Shown: positions 27,379-37,411, numbered from the stretch's first letter. The stretch: DNA of 64,000 bases from an uncultured Clostridium sp. (GCA_947569365.1 CANOSM010000002.1:1-64000), one strand, 5' to 3'. Numbers and translations are program-made. The notes: generated from the letters alone by a model not told the origin.

Positions 27379-27408
27379 TTGACTTTTATAGTCATAAAAT
27401 GCTATAAT
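27379..27408 (+). promoter_or_regulatory. Promoter of first small Cys-rich gene
   Basis: TTGACT and extended -10 ATGCTATAAT, 18-bp spacer. Confidence 0.7.
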
Positions 27409-27441
27409 TTAAATATACTTAAATAAATGGAGGTGTATAAT

Positions 27442-27564
27442 ATGTCAACAAGATGTGAAGGAACTTCATGTAGTGACTATGATCCTAACTGTAGATCAGG
27501 ATATTGTGATCGTTATAGACAAGATATTAGAGCTGGTAAGGATGATTGTCCAAGATGGAAATAA
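27442..27564 (+). CDS. Small Cys-rich protein, 40 residues
   Basis: Begins MSTRCEGTSCSDYDPNCRSG and has five cysteines at positions 5, 10, 17, 22 and 36. GGAGGTG lies before the ATG, with a promoter upstream and a strong terminator downstream, so this is a real monocistronic gene. No signal peptide. The spacing suggests metal binding or disulfide structure. I do not recognise the family. Confidence 0.75.
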   Translation: MSTRCEGTSCSDYDPNCRSGYCDRYRQDIRAGKDDCPRWK

Positions 27565-27573
27565 TAAACAATT

Positions 27574-27620
27574 AAAAAAAGTATTTACTATTATATATTT
27601 TGTTAGTAAATACTTTTTTA
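27574..27620 (+). terminator. Terminator of first small Cys-rich gene
   Basis: Stem AAAAAAGTATTTACTA/TAGTAAATACTTTTTT with a 15-base loop. Confidence 0.85.
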
Positions 27621-27630
27621 TTTCTCTATA

Positions 27631-27659
27631 TTGATTTAGTTACCATAATATGCTATAAT
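27631..27659 (+). promoter_or_regulatory. Promoter of second small Cys-rich gene
   Basis: TTGATT and extended -10 TATGCTATAAT, 17-bp spacer; nearly the same -10 block as the neighbouring small gene. Confidence 0.65.
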
Positions 27660-27709
27660 CATTTTACATTTATTTATAGCTTCCCCTTTGTATCTCAGGA
27701 GGTGTTTAT

Positions 27710-27880
27710 ATGAATTTAAGTAAAAACTCTTCTTCCCAAGATGACAAAAGTACTCATAACCAAGATCATGAGTATATGTGTGTAAACTGCAAAAATTATA
27801 TACTAAAAGATAGATTTTGTATGTATTATAAACAAACCCAATTCCTATCCGCTAGTTGTGTAAATTTTAAAAATAAATAG
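27710..27880 (+). CDS. Small Cys-rich protein, 56 residues
   Basis: Begins MNLSKNSSSQDDKSTHNQDH. A compact CVNC...C...C region (EYMCVNCKNYILKDRFCMYY, later LSASCVNF) looks like a small zinc ribbon, with a polar N-terminus rich in Ser, Asp and His. AGGAGGTG is well spaced before the ATG. Own promoter and terminator. No family recognised. Confidence 0.75.
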   Translation: MNLSKNSSSQDDKSTHNQDHEYMCVNCKNYILKDRFCMYYKQTQFLSASCVNFKNK

Positions 27881-27932
27881 GAAAATAACTATTAACTAGG
27901 GGAGCTAAAAAACTAAATAATTTTATTTTTTA

Positions 27933-27965
27933 AAGAGAAGATTTGTTAATAGCATCTCTTCTCTT
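27933..27965 (+). terminator. Terminator of second small Cys-rich gene
   Basis: Stem AAGAGAAGA/TCTTCTCTT followed by a T-rich tail. Confidence 0.65.
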
Positions 27966-28024
27966 CTTTATTTTATAAAAATCAAATAAGATAACATCTA
28001 AAATTTATCGCTATTATCCTTTTT

Positions 28025-28555
28025 CTAATTATTTACTAAAATATCATACTTATATTCATTTCCTACAATATGTGAGTTTGTATATTCTTCATTATCTGCT
28101 TTTGTTTCTACTACTTTTAATATATCATCTTTTTGTATCTCTAGCTTAAATATAATATTATCATTTATTTTCTTATATTCCTCTCCCTCTTCATTATCAG
28201 TTAAAATATATAATTCATTAATATTGCAAATTATATTGTTCCCTTCTAATTTGTATGTTCCTATCATATATGTCTCTTCTATATCTGTTACATACACTAT
28301 ATTGTTTTGTTTAAATTCAAATCCTATATTATTGTAGTAGCTTTCACCTACTTTTTCTACATCAGAATTAGTAATCTTTGAAATTGAATAAATTCCTAGT
28401 TTCAATCTTCCATTATATCCTCTAGCAGCATTTATTGCATCTTGAGTACATTTATCACAATTTCTATTAGATACATATCTTGATATAAAAAAGCCACTTA
28501 TAAATGATAAAATTATTAATACTACTATTACTATTATTTTATAACCTTTACTCAT
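28025..28555 (-). CDS. Single-pass membrane protein, unknown function
   Basis: About 176 residues from the ATG at 28555 (MSKGYKIIVIVVLIILSFIS), which follows GGAGGT. One N-terminal helix is followed by a CDKC pair just outside the membrane (SNRNCDKCTQDAINAARGYN) and a beta-rich extracellular domain. It overlaps the end of the upstream gene of similar design, so the two form an operon. No family recognised. Confidence 0.6.
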   Translation of the reverse strand: MSKGYKIIVIVVLIILSFISGFFISRYVSNRNCDKCTQDAINAARGYNGRLKLGIYSISKITNSDVEKVGESYYNNIGFEFKQNNIVYVTDIEETYMIGTYKLEGNNIICNINELYILTDNEEGEEYKKINDNIIFKLEIQKDDILKVVETKADNEEYTNSHIVGNEYKYDILVNN

Positions 28556-28566
28556 TTTTACCTCCA

Positions 28567-29274
28567 TCAGTCTAAAATGGTTTCTACTTTTATTATTCCT
28601 GTACAATTAGATACTTGTGTTTCATCATCAAATTCAAAATAAAAAGTATTTTTACTATCTGGATTACTATTATCATCAATTTCTATAACTTCATATTCTG
28701 TAAAATATTTTTCAACTGACATTATATTATTTTCTTCTGAATCTTTAATAACAATATTTTTATCAACATCAACATATAAATATTTAGAAGTCTTTCTTAA
28801 TACCTGATTATATTCATTTTTTGAATATAATGTATATGATTTTATCTTATATGGCTCTATATAAAACTCTTTTCCATTTTTACTATCTTTTAATATATTT
28901 TCCTCATCATTTGTAATATAATCATATTCTGTTCCATATAAATTGTATTTTTTTGTTTTTTCTATATTTAAAAATTCTTCCTCTGATATTTGATATGGAA
29001 CATATTTTATTCCTTTTAGTCTATATTTATCACTATCTATCTTTTCACAATCAGTTATATATACTACATCATCAATTGCTTTATTTAAATTTATATATTC
29101 TATTTCTAAATTATCTTTTGGTTCTACAATATCTTGCATTTGTTCTATATTCTTTTCTTCACATTTATATGTAAAATTTGAAACTAAAACTCCTAATATA
29201 AATGATATAATGATAATAATTATTACTACTATTTTTGATTTTTCTTTTTTTACTCTTTTTCTATCTTTTCTCAT
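28567..29274 (-). CDS. Single-pass membrane protein, unknown function
   Basis: About 235 residues from the ATG at 29274 after GGTGATT. Basic N-terminus (MRKDRKRVKKEKSK), one helix (IVVIIIIIISFILGVLVSNF), then an acidic extracellular domain with Cys near the membrane. Same plan as the gene that follows. Unknown function. Confidence 0.6.
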   Translation of the reverse strand: MRKDRKRVKKEKSKIVVIIIIIISFILGVLVSNFTYKCEEKNIEQMQDIVEPKDNLEIEYINLNKAIDDVVYITDCEKIDSDKYRLKGIKYVPYQISEEEFLNIEKTKKYNLYGTEYDYITNDEENILKDSKNGKEFYIEPYKIKSYTLYSKNEYNQVLRKTSKYLYVDVDKNIVIKDSEENNIMSVEKYFTEYEVIEIDDNSNPDSKNTFYFEFDDETQVSNCTGIIKVETILD

Positions 29275-29308
29275 ATATATAATCACCTTATTTTTATTTT
29301 ATAAGTTT

Positions 29309-30641
29309 TTAAGCATATCCATATTTTTTTCTATTAAATACTAGAAATACAATACTAACAATTAATGCTAATATTTCTGCAAATACTATTGCAAACCATA
29401 TACCATTTATTCCTAAAATCATTGGTAATATAAATATCATTGCTATTTGAAAAACTAACATTCTTAAAAATGAAATTGTAGCTGAAACAAGCCCATTATT
29501 TAAAGCTGTAAAAAATGATGAGGCAAAAATATTAATTCCACTTATTATATAAGAAATTGAATATATTCTGATTGCTCTTGTAGTCATTTCTAATAGTTCT
29601 GCATCATAGTTTACAAATACATTTGCTAATAATTTAGATAATATTTCTGCAACTCCTGTCATAACTATTGATGTTATTATTATTAATCTTAAACTCTTTT
29701 TAAGTAAACTTTTAAGTTCATCTTTATTTCCTGCTCCATAATGATACCCTATAATTGGTGCAGATCCTACTGAATATCCTAGATAAGTTCCAATAAATAT
29801 AAATCCAACATACATAATAATTCCATAAGCAATAACACCATTTGATCCTGCATATTTCATTAATTGAAAATTATATAACATATTTACAGCAGATATTGAA
29901 ATATTTGTTACCATTTCAGATGAACCGATTTAAACATGTATTTAATATTGGTTTTAGCTTAAATTTTGTTTTTACTAATCTTAAATTAGTATTATTTTTA
30001 TTTATAAAAAATATAATTGGTACAATACTACCAACTACTTGACTAATTCCAGTAGCAATAGCTGCTCCAAATACTCCCATTTTTAAAACATATATAAATA
30101 GAAAATCTAGTATCATATTAGTAATTCCTACTATAATAGAAATTACTAATCCCATTTTAGGTTTTTCTGCCACTACTAGAAAACTTTGAAAACAGTTTTG
30201 CAAAGAAAATGGTACTATAAAAATAATTAGAGCTCTACCATATGTTACACAGACATTTACTAAATCTCCTGTTGCTCCTAATAATATCGCAATCTTATCC
30301 ATTATTATAAACCCAATAATAGATAGAATTAAGCCTATAATGATTATAACATAGATAATCATTGAAAAATATTCTTTTGCTTTTTTATTATCGCCTTCAC
30401 CAATTGTTTTTGAAACTAAAGCACTTCCCCCTGTTCCAAACATAAATCCTATTGATCCTAGTATCATAATAGCAGGCATAATCAAATTAACTCCTGCAAA
30501 AGCTTCTGCTCCTACACAATTTGATACAAATATTCCATCTACTACTCCATAAATTGATGTAAATATCATCATTATTATTGTTGGGATTGTAAATTGTATT
30601 AATTTTTTGTATGTAAAATGTTCTGACAATTGTATTTTCAT
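29309..30641 (-). CDS. MATE-family efflux transporter, needs +1 shift at CGG
   Basis: Twelve-helix multidrug or metabolite efflux protein. The first half (from MKIQLSEHFTYKKLIQFTIP, start at 30641 after AGAGGAAAG) has the MATE repeat GVNLIMPAIMILGSIGFMFGTGGSALVSK across two helices. The frame then breaks at AAT CGG TTC ATC. Skipping the C gives LNGSSEMVTNISISAVNMLY and the second half (YHYGAGNKDELKSLL, GINGIWFAIVFAE). Corrected length 443 residues, normal for MATE. The restored glycine lies in the conserved loop of the second repeat. Confidence 0.88.
29925..29927 (-). other. In-phase CGG, +1 recoding site 5 (MATE)
   Basis: AAT CGGT TCA: skipping C joins the two MATE halves through NGSSEM. 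Confidence 0.85.
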
Positions 30642-30762
30642 TTCTTTCCTCTTAAGCAATTTTTATTACTTATGTTTCTCCTTCCTTTCTTAAAATCAAA
30701 AAAAATAGCTCTGATTATTCCTATTTAATAACTGAGCTCACTTGACATCTTTAACGATACTA

Positions 30763-30777
30763 TGTCATCTGATGACA
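30763..30777. promoter_or_regulatory. Operator-like palindrome upstream of MATE
   Basis: Perfect 7-1-7 inverted repeat TGTCATC-T-GATGACA about 20 bp downstream of the predicted transcription start, suited to a repressor roadblock. Confidence 0.55.
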
Positions 30778-30801
30778 ATATTCTACTTTAAAATATTACT
30801 T

Positions 30802-30830
30802 ATTATAAATATTATTATTATAAAAGTCAA
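30802..30830 (-). promoter_or_regulatory. MATE promoter
   Basis: TTGACT and TATAAT with a 17-bp spacer. Confidence 0.6.
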
Positions 30831-30846
30831 CTATTTTTATAATTTT

Positions 30847-30887
30847 AAGTGTACTACTAAAGTTTTTATTACTTTTGTAGTACACTT
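30847..30887. terminator. Long hairpin after GH3 gene
   Basis: Arms AAGTGTACTAC and GTAGTACACTT extended inward to 17 pairs with one mismatch and a 7-base loop. It is the likely end of the GH3 transcript, although the better T run is on the plus strand. Confidence 0.55.
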
Positions 30888-30900
30888 TTATTTAATATTA

Positions 30901-32178
30901 CTATTTTATTATTTTATATGCATATTTCCATGCAAGAATTCTTCTTACTGCTATATCAATTGTTTTCTTACTTATTTTTCCTTTTTTCACTGCATTTATT
31001 ACTTCTTTTCTTTGATTTTTGAAATCAGAAGATATTATCATATCATTTCCAGCAAGTACTGCTTGAACTGCCGCTTCGCCTTTACTTACATATTTTTTTA
31101 CTGCTTTCATTGCTAAATCATCAGTAATTATTATACCAGAAAACTTTAAGTCTTCCCTTAATATCTTATGTACATTTTTTGATAAAGATGCTGGCTTTTT
31201 CTTATCCATACAATTAACAATATTATGGCTTACTAGTATTGTTGGTGTTCCTGCTTGTATTCCTGTTTTAAATGTTAGAAAATCATATTTTTTAAATGTA
31301 CTCATTTTTCTTTTATCAACTGCTACTCCTGTATGAGTATCTTTATTATCTGCATATCCTGGGAAATGTTTTAAGCTAGATACCATTCCATCTTTATTCA
31401 TATTTTTTACAAGTTTTGATATATATGATGCAGTTACCTTTGATGACTTTCCAAGTGCTCTTTTATAAATAAAAGAAGTAGACTTTCTTGGAAGATCAGC
31501 TACTGGAGCTAAGTTCATATTTATTCCTATACTCTTTAGTAATTTAGATTTTTCTGTTGAATCTTTAAGTATTAAATTCATTCCGCCTTTTTTATATAAA
31601 TATTGTGGTGATTCAAATTTTGATTTTCTAAATGCTCTGTATTTACTAACTCTTACTACTGTTCCACCTTCTTCATCAACACTTAGTACAAGTGGAATTT
31701 TACTAGCTTTTTGATAACTGGATATTTTCTTTTTCATGCTACTTTTAGTCTCATTTTGAAAATCTTGTGCAAATAATACATATCCTCCTGGTCTATATTT
31801 CTTTATTTCTGTAGTTACTCCTTTTTGAGGAATTCTTGCCATAAACATTTGACTAACTTTTTCTTCTAAAGTCATTTTTTTCATTAGCTTTTCAGCTTTT
31901 TTATAATAACTTTCAAATAATTCTTTTTTCTTTTTAGAAGAACTAGATACTTTTTCTACTTTTACACCTTTTTTCTCTAAATCGCTAATATCATGTTTAT
32001 TTTCTTTTACTTCATTTGCAAAAGGAATTTCTATCTTCTCTTTTTCTCCTACTATATTTTCAGCAGTAGCTATTTCTTCTTTATTATTAATATTTATTTT
32101 TTTAGTATAAAATAAAATACCTATTGCTGTTATAATAATTAGCAGAGTAATAAAAACTATACTTAATTTTTTCTTCAT
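30901..32178 (-). CDS. Glycoside hydrolase family 3, NagZ-like hexosaminidase
   Basis: About 425 residues with an N-terminal signal-anchor (LSIVFITLLIIITAIGILFY) and a lysine-rich linker, then a GH3 barrel. EEKVSQMFMARIP, PLVLSVDEEGGTVVR, GINMNLAPVADL, the His/Asp dyad segment SLKHFPGYADNKDTHTG, and the nucleophile Asp in IIITDDLAMKAV. It likely removes N-acetylglucosamine from wall fragments outside the cell. The ATG at 32178 follows GGGAG. Two CGG triplets are out of phase. Confidence 0.9.
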   Translation of the reverse strand: MKKKLSIVFITLLIIITAIGILFYTKKININNKEEIATAENIVGEKEKIEIPFANEVKENKHDISDLEKKGVKVEKVSSSSKKKKELFESYYKKAEKLMKKMTLEEKVSQMFMARIPQKGVTTEIKKYRPGGYVLFAQDFQNETKSSMKKKISSYQKASKIPLVLSVDEEGGTVVRVSKYRAFRKSKFESPQYLYKKGGMNLILKDSTEKSKLLKSIGINMNLAPVADLPRKSTSFIYKRALGKSSKVTASYISKLVKNMNKDGMVSSLKHFPGYADNKDTHTGVAVDKRKMSTFKKYDFLTFKTGIQAGTPTILVSHNIVNCMDKKKPASLSKNVHKILREDLKFSGIIITDDLAMKAVKKYVSKGEAAVQAVLAGNDMIISSDFKNQRKEVINAVKKGKISKKTIDIAVRRILAWKYAYKIIK

Positions 32179-32287
32179 AATAACTCCCATATCAATATAA
32201 ATTAAATTCTATATTAATTATATTTTATCATCAATCTTATTTCTTAACAATAGATATATATGTTAAATTTATCTTAATAATAACATC

Positions 32288-33667
32288 TTAATCTAAGTTC
32301 TTCAAAGCTGGAGATTCTAATACTTCGCCATCTTCTGTAAACCTAGAACCATGACATGGACAGTCCCACGTATTTTCTATTTGGTTCCAAGATAATTTAC
32401 ATCCTAAATGTGTACAAGTTGGCGTTTCTTTATCTTTAATTCTTTTTAATACAATACTATCTCCTGCCTCTTTTATCATATTCATCATCTCGTCTTTATT
32501 TTTTATCATCTCTAGTCTAGAACTTTTGAAAATTTCTTCATATTCATTTTTTCTTCCCATAATCTTATCAGTAATAATATTAGCTGCTACATTAGAACTT
32601 GTTATTCCCCATTTATTAAATCCCGTTGCAACATATATATTATTCATGATATTAGAAAACTCTCCAATATATGGTATCTTATCTAAACTGATACAATCTT
32701 CTGCTGTCCAAGATATTACTTTTTCTGCATTTGGATACATTCTTTTTATTCTTGCCTCTAAATAATCAAATGGGTTTCCTTGTATCTCACTTCCTGTTTT
32801 ATAATCATATCCTACTACTAATAAAAGATTTTCATCATTATGTTTTACACTCCTGATTGAAATCTGTGGTACTTCTGAATTAATAAAAATTCCATTTGTA
32901 TTAAAATCTGTTTTTGTATCAAACGCTATCGCATATGATGTTGATTGATACATTTTTAAAAAATAATATCCTGGAAATGTTATTATAGGATATCTTGTAG
33001 CAATTACCACATCTTTTGCTGTAATACTTCCTTTATCTGTGCTTATAGTATATTTCTTATTTCTTTCTTCTAAATCAATAGCATTTGAATTTTCAAATAT
33101 TTCTCCACCATTTTCTACTATTTTATTTGCAAGTTCACATGTATATTTTACAATATCAAATTGAGCTTGCTCTTTAAATTCTATTGCTCCTACAATATCT
33201 ATTGGAATATCTATATCTGTAACAAATTTTGCATTTTTTCCTAACTTATTAACTATCTCTACTTCATCTTTTATTTTTTCAATATCTTTATCTGATTCTG
33301 CAAATACAAATGCACTTTTCTTTTCAAAATTACAATCTATTTTTTCCTCATTTATTATGTCTTCAATATTTTCTATAGCTTTATTATTAGCCTCAAAATA
33401 TTTTCTTGCAAATTCTTCTCCTTTTGAATCATACAAATATTTATAAATAAGTCCATGTTGGCTAGTAACTTTTCCTGTACTTCCACCACTTGTGCATGAA
33501 CATATATTATCTTTTTCTAAAATTACTACTTTCTTTCCTTCTTTTGATAAATAGTATCCTGTAGATATTCCTGTAAGTCCTCCTCCTATAATACATACAT
33601 CAGCTTCTAAATCTTTTTTTAAAGAATTAAATTTTTGTGTTTTATTCATATTCCAAAAAGTTTTCAT
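32288..33667 (-). CDS. FAD-dependent oxidoreductase with Rieske domain
   Basis: A 459-residue YhfW-type protein. N-terminal FAD site [21 protein letters not shown] fold through about residue 385, and a C-terminal Rieske [2Fe-2S] domain with CTHLGC and CPCHGSRF ligands. The Rieske part is short and ends soon after the second ligand pair. Substrate unknown. An out-of-phase CGG (ACG|GGA) is harmless. Confidence 0.9.
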   Translation of the reverse strand: MKTFWNMNKTQKFNSLKKDLEADVCIIGGGLTGISTGYYLSKEGKKVVILEKDNICSCTSGGSTGKVTSQHGLIYKYLYDSKGEEFARKYFEANNKAIENIEDIINEEKIDCNFEKKSAFVFAESDKDIEKIKDEVEIVNKLGKNAKFVTDIDIPIDIVGAIEFKEQAQFDIVKYTCELANKIVENGGEIFENSNAIDLEERNKKYTISTDKGSITAKDVVIATRYPIITFPGYYFLKMYQSTSYAIAFDTKTDFNTNGIFINSEVPQISIRSVKHNDENLLLVVGYDYKTGSEIQGNPFDYLEARIKRMYPNAEKVISWTAEDCISLDKIPYIGEFSNIMNNIYVATGFNKWGITSSNVAANIITDKIMGRKNEYEEIFKSSRLEMIKNKDEMMNMIKEAGDSIVLKRIKDKETPTCTHLGCKLSWNQIENTWDCPCHGSRFTEDGEVLESPALKNLD

Positions 33668-33792
33668 TTAAAACCACCTTCTAATTATTTATTTCTCATT
33701 TAAATATAATTTTAAACAATATACTTTTATTATGCCAAAATTTATAATTTTCAAAACAATTATTAGTAGTTTTTTCTATTTCTTCTTAATTA

Positions 33793-34995
33793 TTATTCAA
33801 TTTCTTTAAATCCATTTCTACTCCAAAGCCATAATGGTGTATGAATATCAATTGGTTTATATCTTGTATCATTAAACAATTTTTGCCATCTATCAATAAC
33901 TATTAATTGTACATTACTAGAATTAAATTCTTCTTCATTTATTAATCCAAGCTTAAATGTAGCCTTACATACATGTGTATCTGGCGCTACAGTTAATTTT
34001 TCAATATTTTTATAATTTGTATCTGTATACTCATATATTACATATAACCAATAATTACATATTTTATTGCCAGATAAGTATGGAAACTTCTTTTTATTAT
34101 CTTTTTGAATATAGTCTCTAATCTTATCTACATCATTTTCATACATTTCAAATAACTTTCTTATATCTCCATCAAATAATTCTATAAATGTTTTACAAAG
34201 CTTAATCCATATTTCTGTCTGTTTTTGTTTTTGAAGAGCAAGTTTATATTTAACTAAAGCACTTTGAACTTCTTCAAAACTCCTTTTTATACATTCTTTT
34301 GGGTTAAATACAAATTTCGTATCTATATCTTCAAATGTATTTAATGCACTTTTCCATAAAGTATATGAGTTTCTTTGATAATTTAATGCCATTGGCAAAG
34401 TAAAATATAAATAATTTTCAATTGATGATTTTCTAAGTTTCGGATTAGCATCTTCTGGCATAACTTCTCCACCTAGTTTACCGCTTTTATGCATTTTAAT
34501 TAATTTTTCTACATTATCTAATATTTGCTTTCTATTAGTATATGTATTAATTTCTTTTAAAAACTCATCTTTATTTAACTTACTTACGTCTTTATCAAAT
34601 GCTAATAATGAATCAGTAATTTCCTCTCCCATCCACTCTTCTTTCTTATACTGATTCATTTCAATTTCATCTTTAAATTTAACTTCTACTCTAATTAATC
34701 CTTCATATATATCATAATATTTTTTTATTGAAACTCTATCATCTTTTAAATATAAATAACTATCTCTTATAATTTTAGATATGGCTTGCTTTTTTAAATT
34801 ATTAAATTCATTTATATCTATTTTTTCTTTTTTTATAACTATATTGTTAGACAAAGTTTCTTTTTCATATATATCATTTTTTCTTTGAATTCTAATTGAC
34901 TCATTAATATAATATCTTTCATATCTAAGAGGATTACTTAATTCTAATTTTTCTATATTATTTATGATAAATCTTCTAGTTAGTCTTTTTTTCAT
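33793..34995 (-). CDS. CYTH domain fused to a possible HhH-GPD glycosylase domain
   Basis: A 400-residue protein in two parts. Residues 1-150 look like a CYTH triphosphate tunnel domain: RYERYYINESIRIQRK, then SIKKYYDIYEGLIRVEVKF, then WMGEEITDSLLAFDKDV. Residues 190-400 are helical: FPYLSGNKICNYWLYVIYEY supplies a Lys and LTVAPDTHVCKATFKLGL an Asp 25 residues later, in the spacing seen in HhH-GPD DNA glycosylases. The second assignment is tentative. A monocistronic gene with RBS AAAGGAG. Confidence 0.55.
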   Translation of the reverse strand: MKKRLTRRFIINNIEKLELSNPLRYERYYINESIRIQRKNDIYEKETLSNNIVIKKEKIDINEFNNLKKQAISKIIRDSYLYLKDDRVSIKKYYDIYEGLIRVEVKFKDEIEMNQYKKEEWMGEEITDSLLAFDKDVSKLNKDEFLKEINTYTNRKQILDNVEKLIKMHKSGKLGGEVMPEDANPKLRKSSIENYLYFTLPMALNYQRNSYTLWKSALNTFEDIDTKFVFNPKECIKRSFEEVQSALVKYKLALQKQKQTEIWIKLCKTFIELFDGDIRKLFEMYENDVDKIRDYIQKDNKKKFPYLSGNKICNYWLYVIYEYTDTNYKNIEKLTVAPDTHVCKATFKLGLINEEEFNSSNVQLIVIDRWQKLFNDTRYKPIDIHTPLWLWSRNGFKEIE

Positions 34996-35056
34996 TTCTT
35001 CTCCTTTTATTTAATTATTTATTATTAAATGAAATTATATCATTTATATAAGAAAA

Positions 35057-35102
35057 AAATAAGTCAGAATTTATTATATTAAAATAAATTTTTGACTTAT
35101 TT
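35057..35102 (-). terminator. Terminator after DUF305 gene
   Basis: Arms AAATAAGTCA and TGACTTATTT with T-rich tail on the minus strand; the loop also self-pairs. Confidence 0.65.
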
Positions 35103-35118
35103 TCTCATATTTATTTTT

Positions 35119-35679
35119 TTATCTACATAGTCTTTTGCTTATTTCTTTTAATTTGCTAACACCTTCAGTTTGCTCTTTTATAATACTTTCTGCAACTTTT
35201 ACTAGTCTAGGATCAATCGGATATTTTAATAAATTATTACACATCTCAATTGCTCCTTCATGATGTGGTATCATTTCACTTGTGAAATTTAAATTAATAT
35301 TATTACTTCTAGAACTATTTTTCATATTTAAAATCATATTTCTAGTAATTTCTAAATACTCATTCATATAACAACTAACATCTTGTCTTTGGTTAATATA
35401 TCCTTTTGTTGTCATTAAAATTTTCTCCATTTGTTCTATTCCTTTTGTTTGAGTCACTATTATATTATTTGCTATATCTTGTAGTGGTTTATAATTTGTA
35501 TATTTTAATATATTTTTACACATATATATTGCAGCTCTATGATGTGGTATCATGCATCTAATAAAATTACTAGTTATACTACAAGTTACTTTCTGTGATA
35601 ACATTTCTCTAGACATATTATTTAATATTTCATCAAATCTGTCTAAATATTTTTTAGCATTTTCATTTAAACATTCCAT
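35119..35679 (-). CDS. DUF305 protein with two MIPHH motifs
   Basis: A 186-residue cytoplasmic helical protein of the DUF305 (ferritin-like) type. The motif MIPHHRAAIYMCKNIL is repeated as MIPHHEGAIEMCNNLL, so the protein is an internal duplication, each half with two His that could bind metal. Several Cys are also present. DUF305 proteins are linked to copper or other metal handling. No signal peptide, unlike many relatives. Confidence 0.8.
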   Translation of the reverse strand: MECLNENAKKYLDRFDEILNNMSREMLSQKVTCSITSNFIRCMIPHHRAAIYMCKNILKYTNYKPLQDIANNIIVTQTKGIEQMEKILMTTKGYINQRQDVSCYMNEYLEITRNMILNMKNSSRSNNINLNFTSEMIPHHEGAIEMCNNLLKYPIDPRLVKVAESIIKEQTEGVSKLKEISKRLCR

Positions 35680-35758
35680 ATCTTTTTAAGCACCTCTATT
35701 AATATACTATGAAAAATATATAAAATGTTTACATTATCCATCTACCAATGTATTTTTA

Positions 35759-36278
35759 TTATATTTCATACTCTATTAATTCACATGTTTTTGGATACTC
35801 AAAAGCTTTATTCTTATTAAAATACATTTGAAAAGCAACAATTATATCTCCATGAGTTATAACTAAAATATTTTTGTTATCATATTTAGTTTTTATATCT
35901 TTAATAAAGCTTTCTATTCTATCATAAATTGACTGAAAGGCTTCTATACCTTCTACTTCTTCATAACTTCCTAAATTATATAATATACTTTTATCCTTTA
36001 TTAGACTTGTTGATTTTAATGTTAATTCTTTAAAATCTCTTTCAATAAGCCTATCATCTAAAATAATTTGTAGCTTTCTTGTATTTAATATATTTGCTGT
36101 ATGAACAGTTCTTTTTAGAGGTGATGATATTATTACGTCAATTTGTTTTCTTAACGCTTTCTTTTAATTCCTCTGCCTGTTGTATACCAACATCATTTAA
36201 ATCTTTTTCATTTCTACCATTAAACAATTTATTAGCATTAGCATCAGTTTTACCATGTCTTACTAAAAATATCTTCAT
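35759..36278 (-). pseudogene. Histidine phosphatase (phosphoglycerate mutase family), frameshifted
   Basis: Starts MKIFLVRHGKTDANANKLFN with the catalytic RHG, after AAGGAG. It stops after KESVKKTN near 36140. One base skipped near 36160 (AAAGAAAGC, one A too many) restores ALRKQIDVIISSPLKRT and continues to VITHGDIIVAF and the end at 35759. No CGG is present, so this break is of a different kind from the recoding sites: a real indel or a homopolymer read error. Confidence 0.7.
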
Positions 36279-36326
36279 ATTTTATTTCCCTGCTCCTTAT
36301 ATTTAATTTTTATAATATGTCTTTTT

Positions 36327-36845
36327 TTAATTTTCTTTTTTATTTAAATCATATCTAAAAATTGAAACTACTGTAGATGTAATTGTACATATACTAAATA
36401 AAACTCCTACATATGCTAATATGAATATATCATATATCATCCATCCTAAACTATTTAATATTGTAAGTAGTCTTATATTTTTTTCTTTTTGCTGTAATAT
36501 TGATAATGTATATGTTATTAAGCAAAATATTGGGAATATATCAATTATATTAGTAAATGTAAGTACTCCAGTTAATGTTGAAGTTATTATAAATATTATT
36601 TTTATATAACTTGGTATTTTTCTTTCTTTTATATCAAATAAATATTTTATGTATGTTTGTACAATTGATACCATACTTACCACCATAGCCGAATACGTCT
36701 TTAATATAAAATATGTTATTCCTGTAAGTATATTCACTATTATAAAACCAATTAATATATTTTTCTTTTCTTTTTGCTGCATAGTTATTACATTTACTAT
36801 TAAGCTTATTCCAAGTACAATATTTGCAATTATTATATTATTCAT
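36327..36845 (-). CDS. YgjV-like inner membrane protein
   Basis: About 172 residues with five or six hydrophobic helices, including ILIGFIIVNILTGITYFIL and NSLGWMIYDIFILAYVGVLF. The latter matches the YgjV family, whose function is not established. I prefer the second ATG (MNNIIIANIVLG). Out-of-phase CGG at 36688 (TCG|GCT). Confidence 0.7.
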   Translation of the reverse strand: MNNIIIANIVLGISLIVNVITMQQKEKKNILIGFIIVNILTGITYFILKTYSAMVVSMVSIVQTYIKYLFDIKERKIPSYIKIIFIITSTLTGVLTFTNIIDIFPIFCLITYTLSILQQKEKNIRLLTILNSLGWMIYDIFILAYVGVLFSICTITSTVVSIFRYDLNKKEN

Positions 36846-36961
36846 TAATATCATCTACCTTTATCCTTAGTATTTATTAACATTTTTTTACCAATCTTAA
36901 TTTCTCCACATCTTTTTTTCATCAGATAGATTTCCTTTTTTTGTTCCTTTATATTTTTAAC

Positions 36962-37411
36962 TTATAATAAAAACTTTCTCAATTTATTTATTATTTTTTG
37001 TATAAAATTTTCTTTATTACTATCTACTAAATTCTTTTCTTTTTCATTTTCTATATAACTTTGTTTCTTGTTTTTATTTGATTGATTCTTAAATATATTA
37101 TCTGAATTATATTTTTTTCTTTTTATTTCTTCTTTCCTTAATCTTTCTTCTCTTTGCATTTTTATTATCTTTTCTTTTTGCCATGGATATGATAAATAAT
37201 CTCTGAATAAATTGAATAATATTGCTTTTGTTTCAGGTAACATCTCTTGATCTTCTAAAGGAATGCTCTCATCTAACCAATACTCATATTCTTTATTTCT
37301 ATTTTCATAAATTGCATCAACTACTTCCTTTGGAATTTTATTATACTCTTCATCATTTAAATAGCTTATAATTTCATATACTTCTGTAAATGCATCCCCA
37401 TAATTATTCAT
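36962..37411 (-). CDS. Unknown protein, last gene of the Fic operon
   Basis: 149 residues. The N-terminal half is ordered (VYEIISYLNDEEYNKIPKEV and PETKAILFNLFRDYL); the C-terminal half is Lys/Asn/Glu rich and probably disordered. It overlaps the upstream mTERF-like gene by 8 bp, with AGGAGAG before the ATG, so it is translationally coupled to it. I do not know the family. Confidence 0.7.
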   Translation of the reverse strand: MNNYGDAFTEVYEIISYLNDEEYNKIPKEVVDAIYENRNKEYEYWLDESIPLEDQEMLPETKAILFNLFRDYLSYPWQKEKIIKMQREERLRKEEIKRKKYNSDNIFKNQSNKNKKQSYIENEKEKNLVDSNKENFIQKIINKLRKFLL

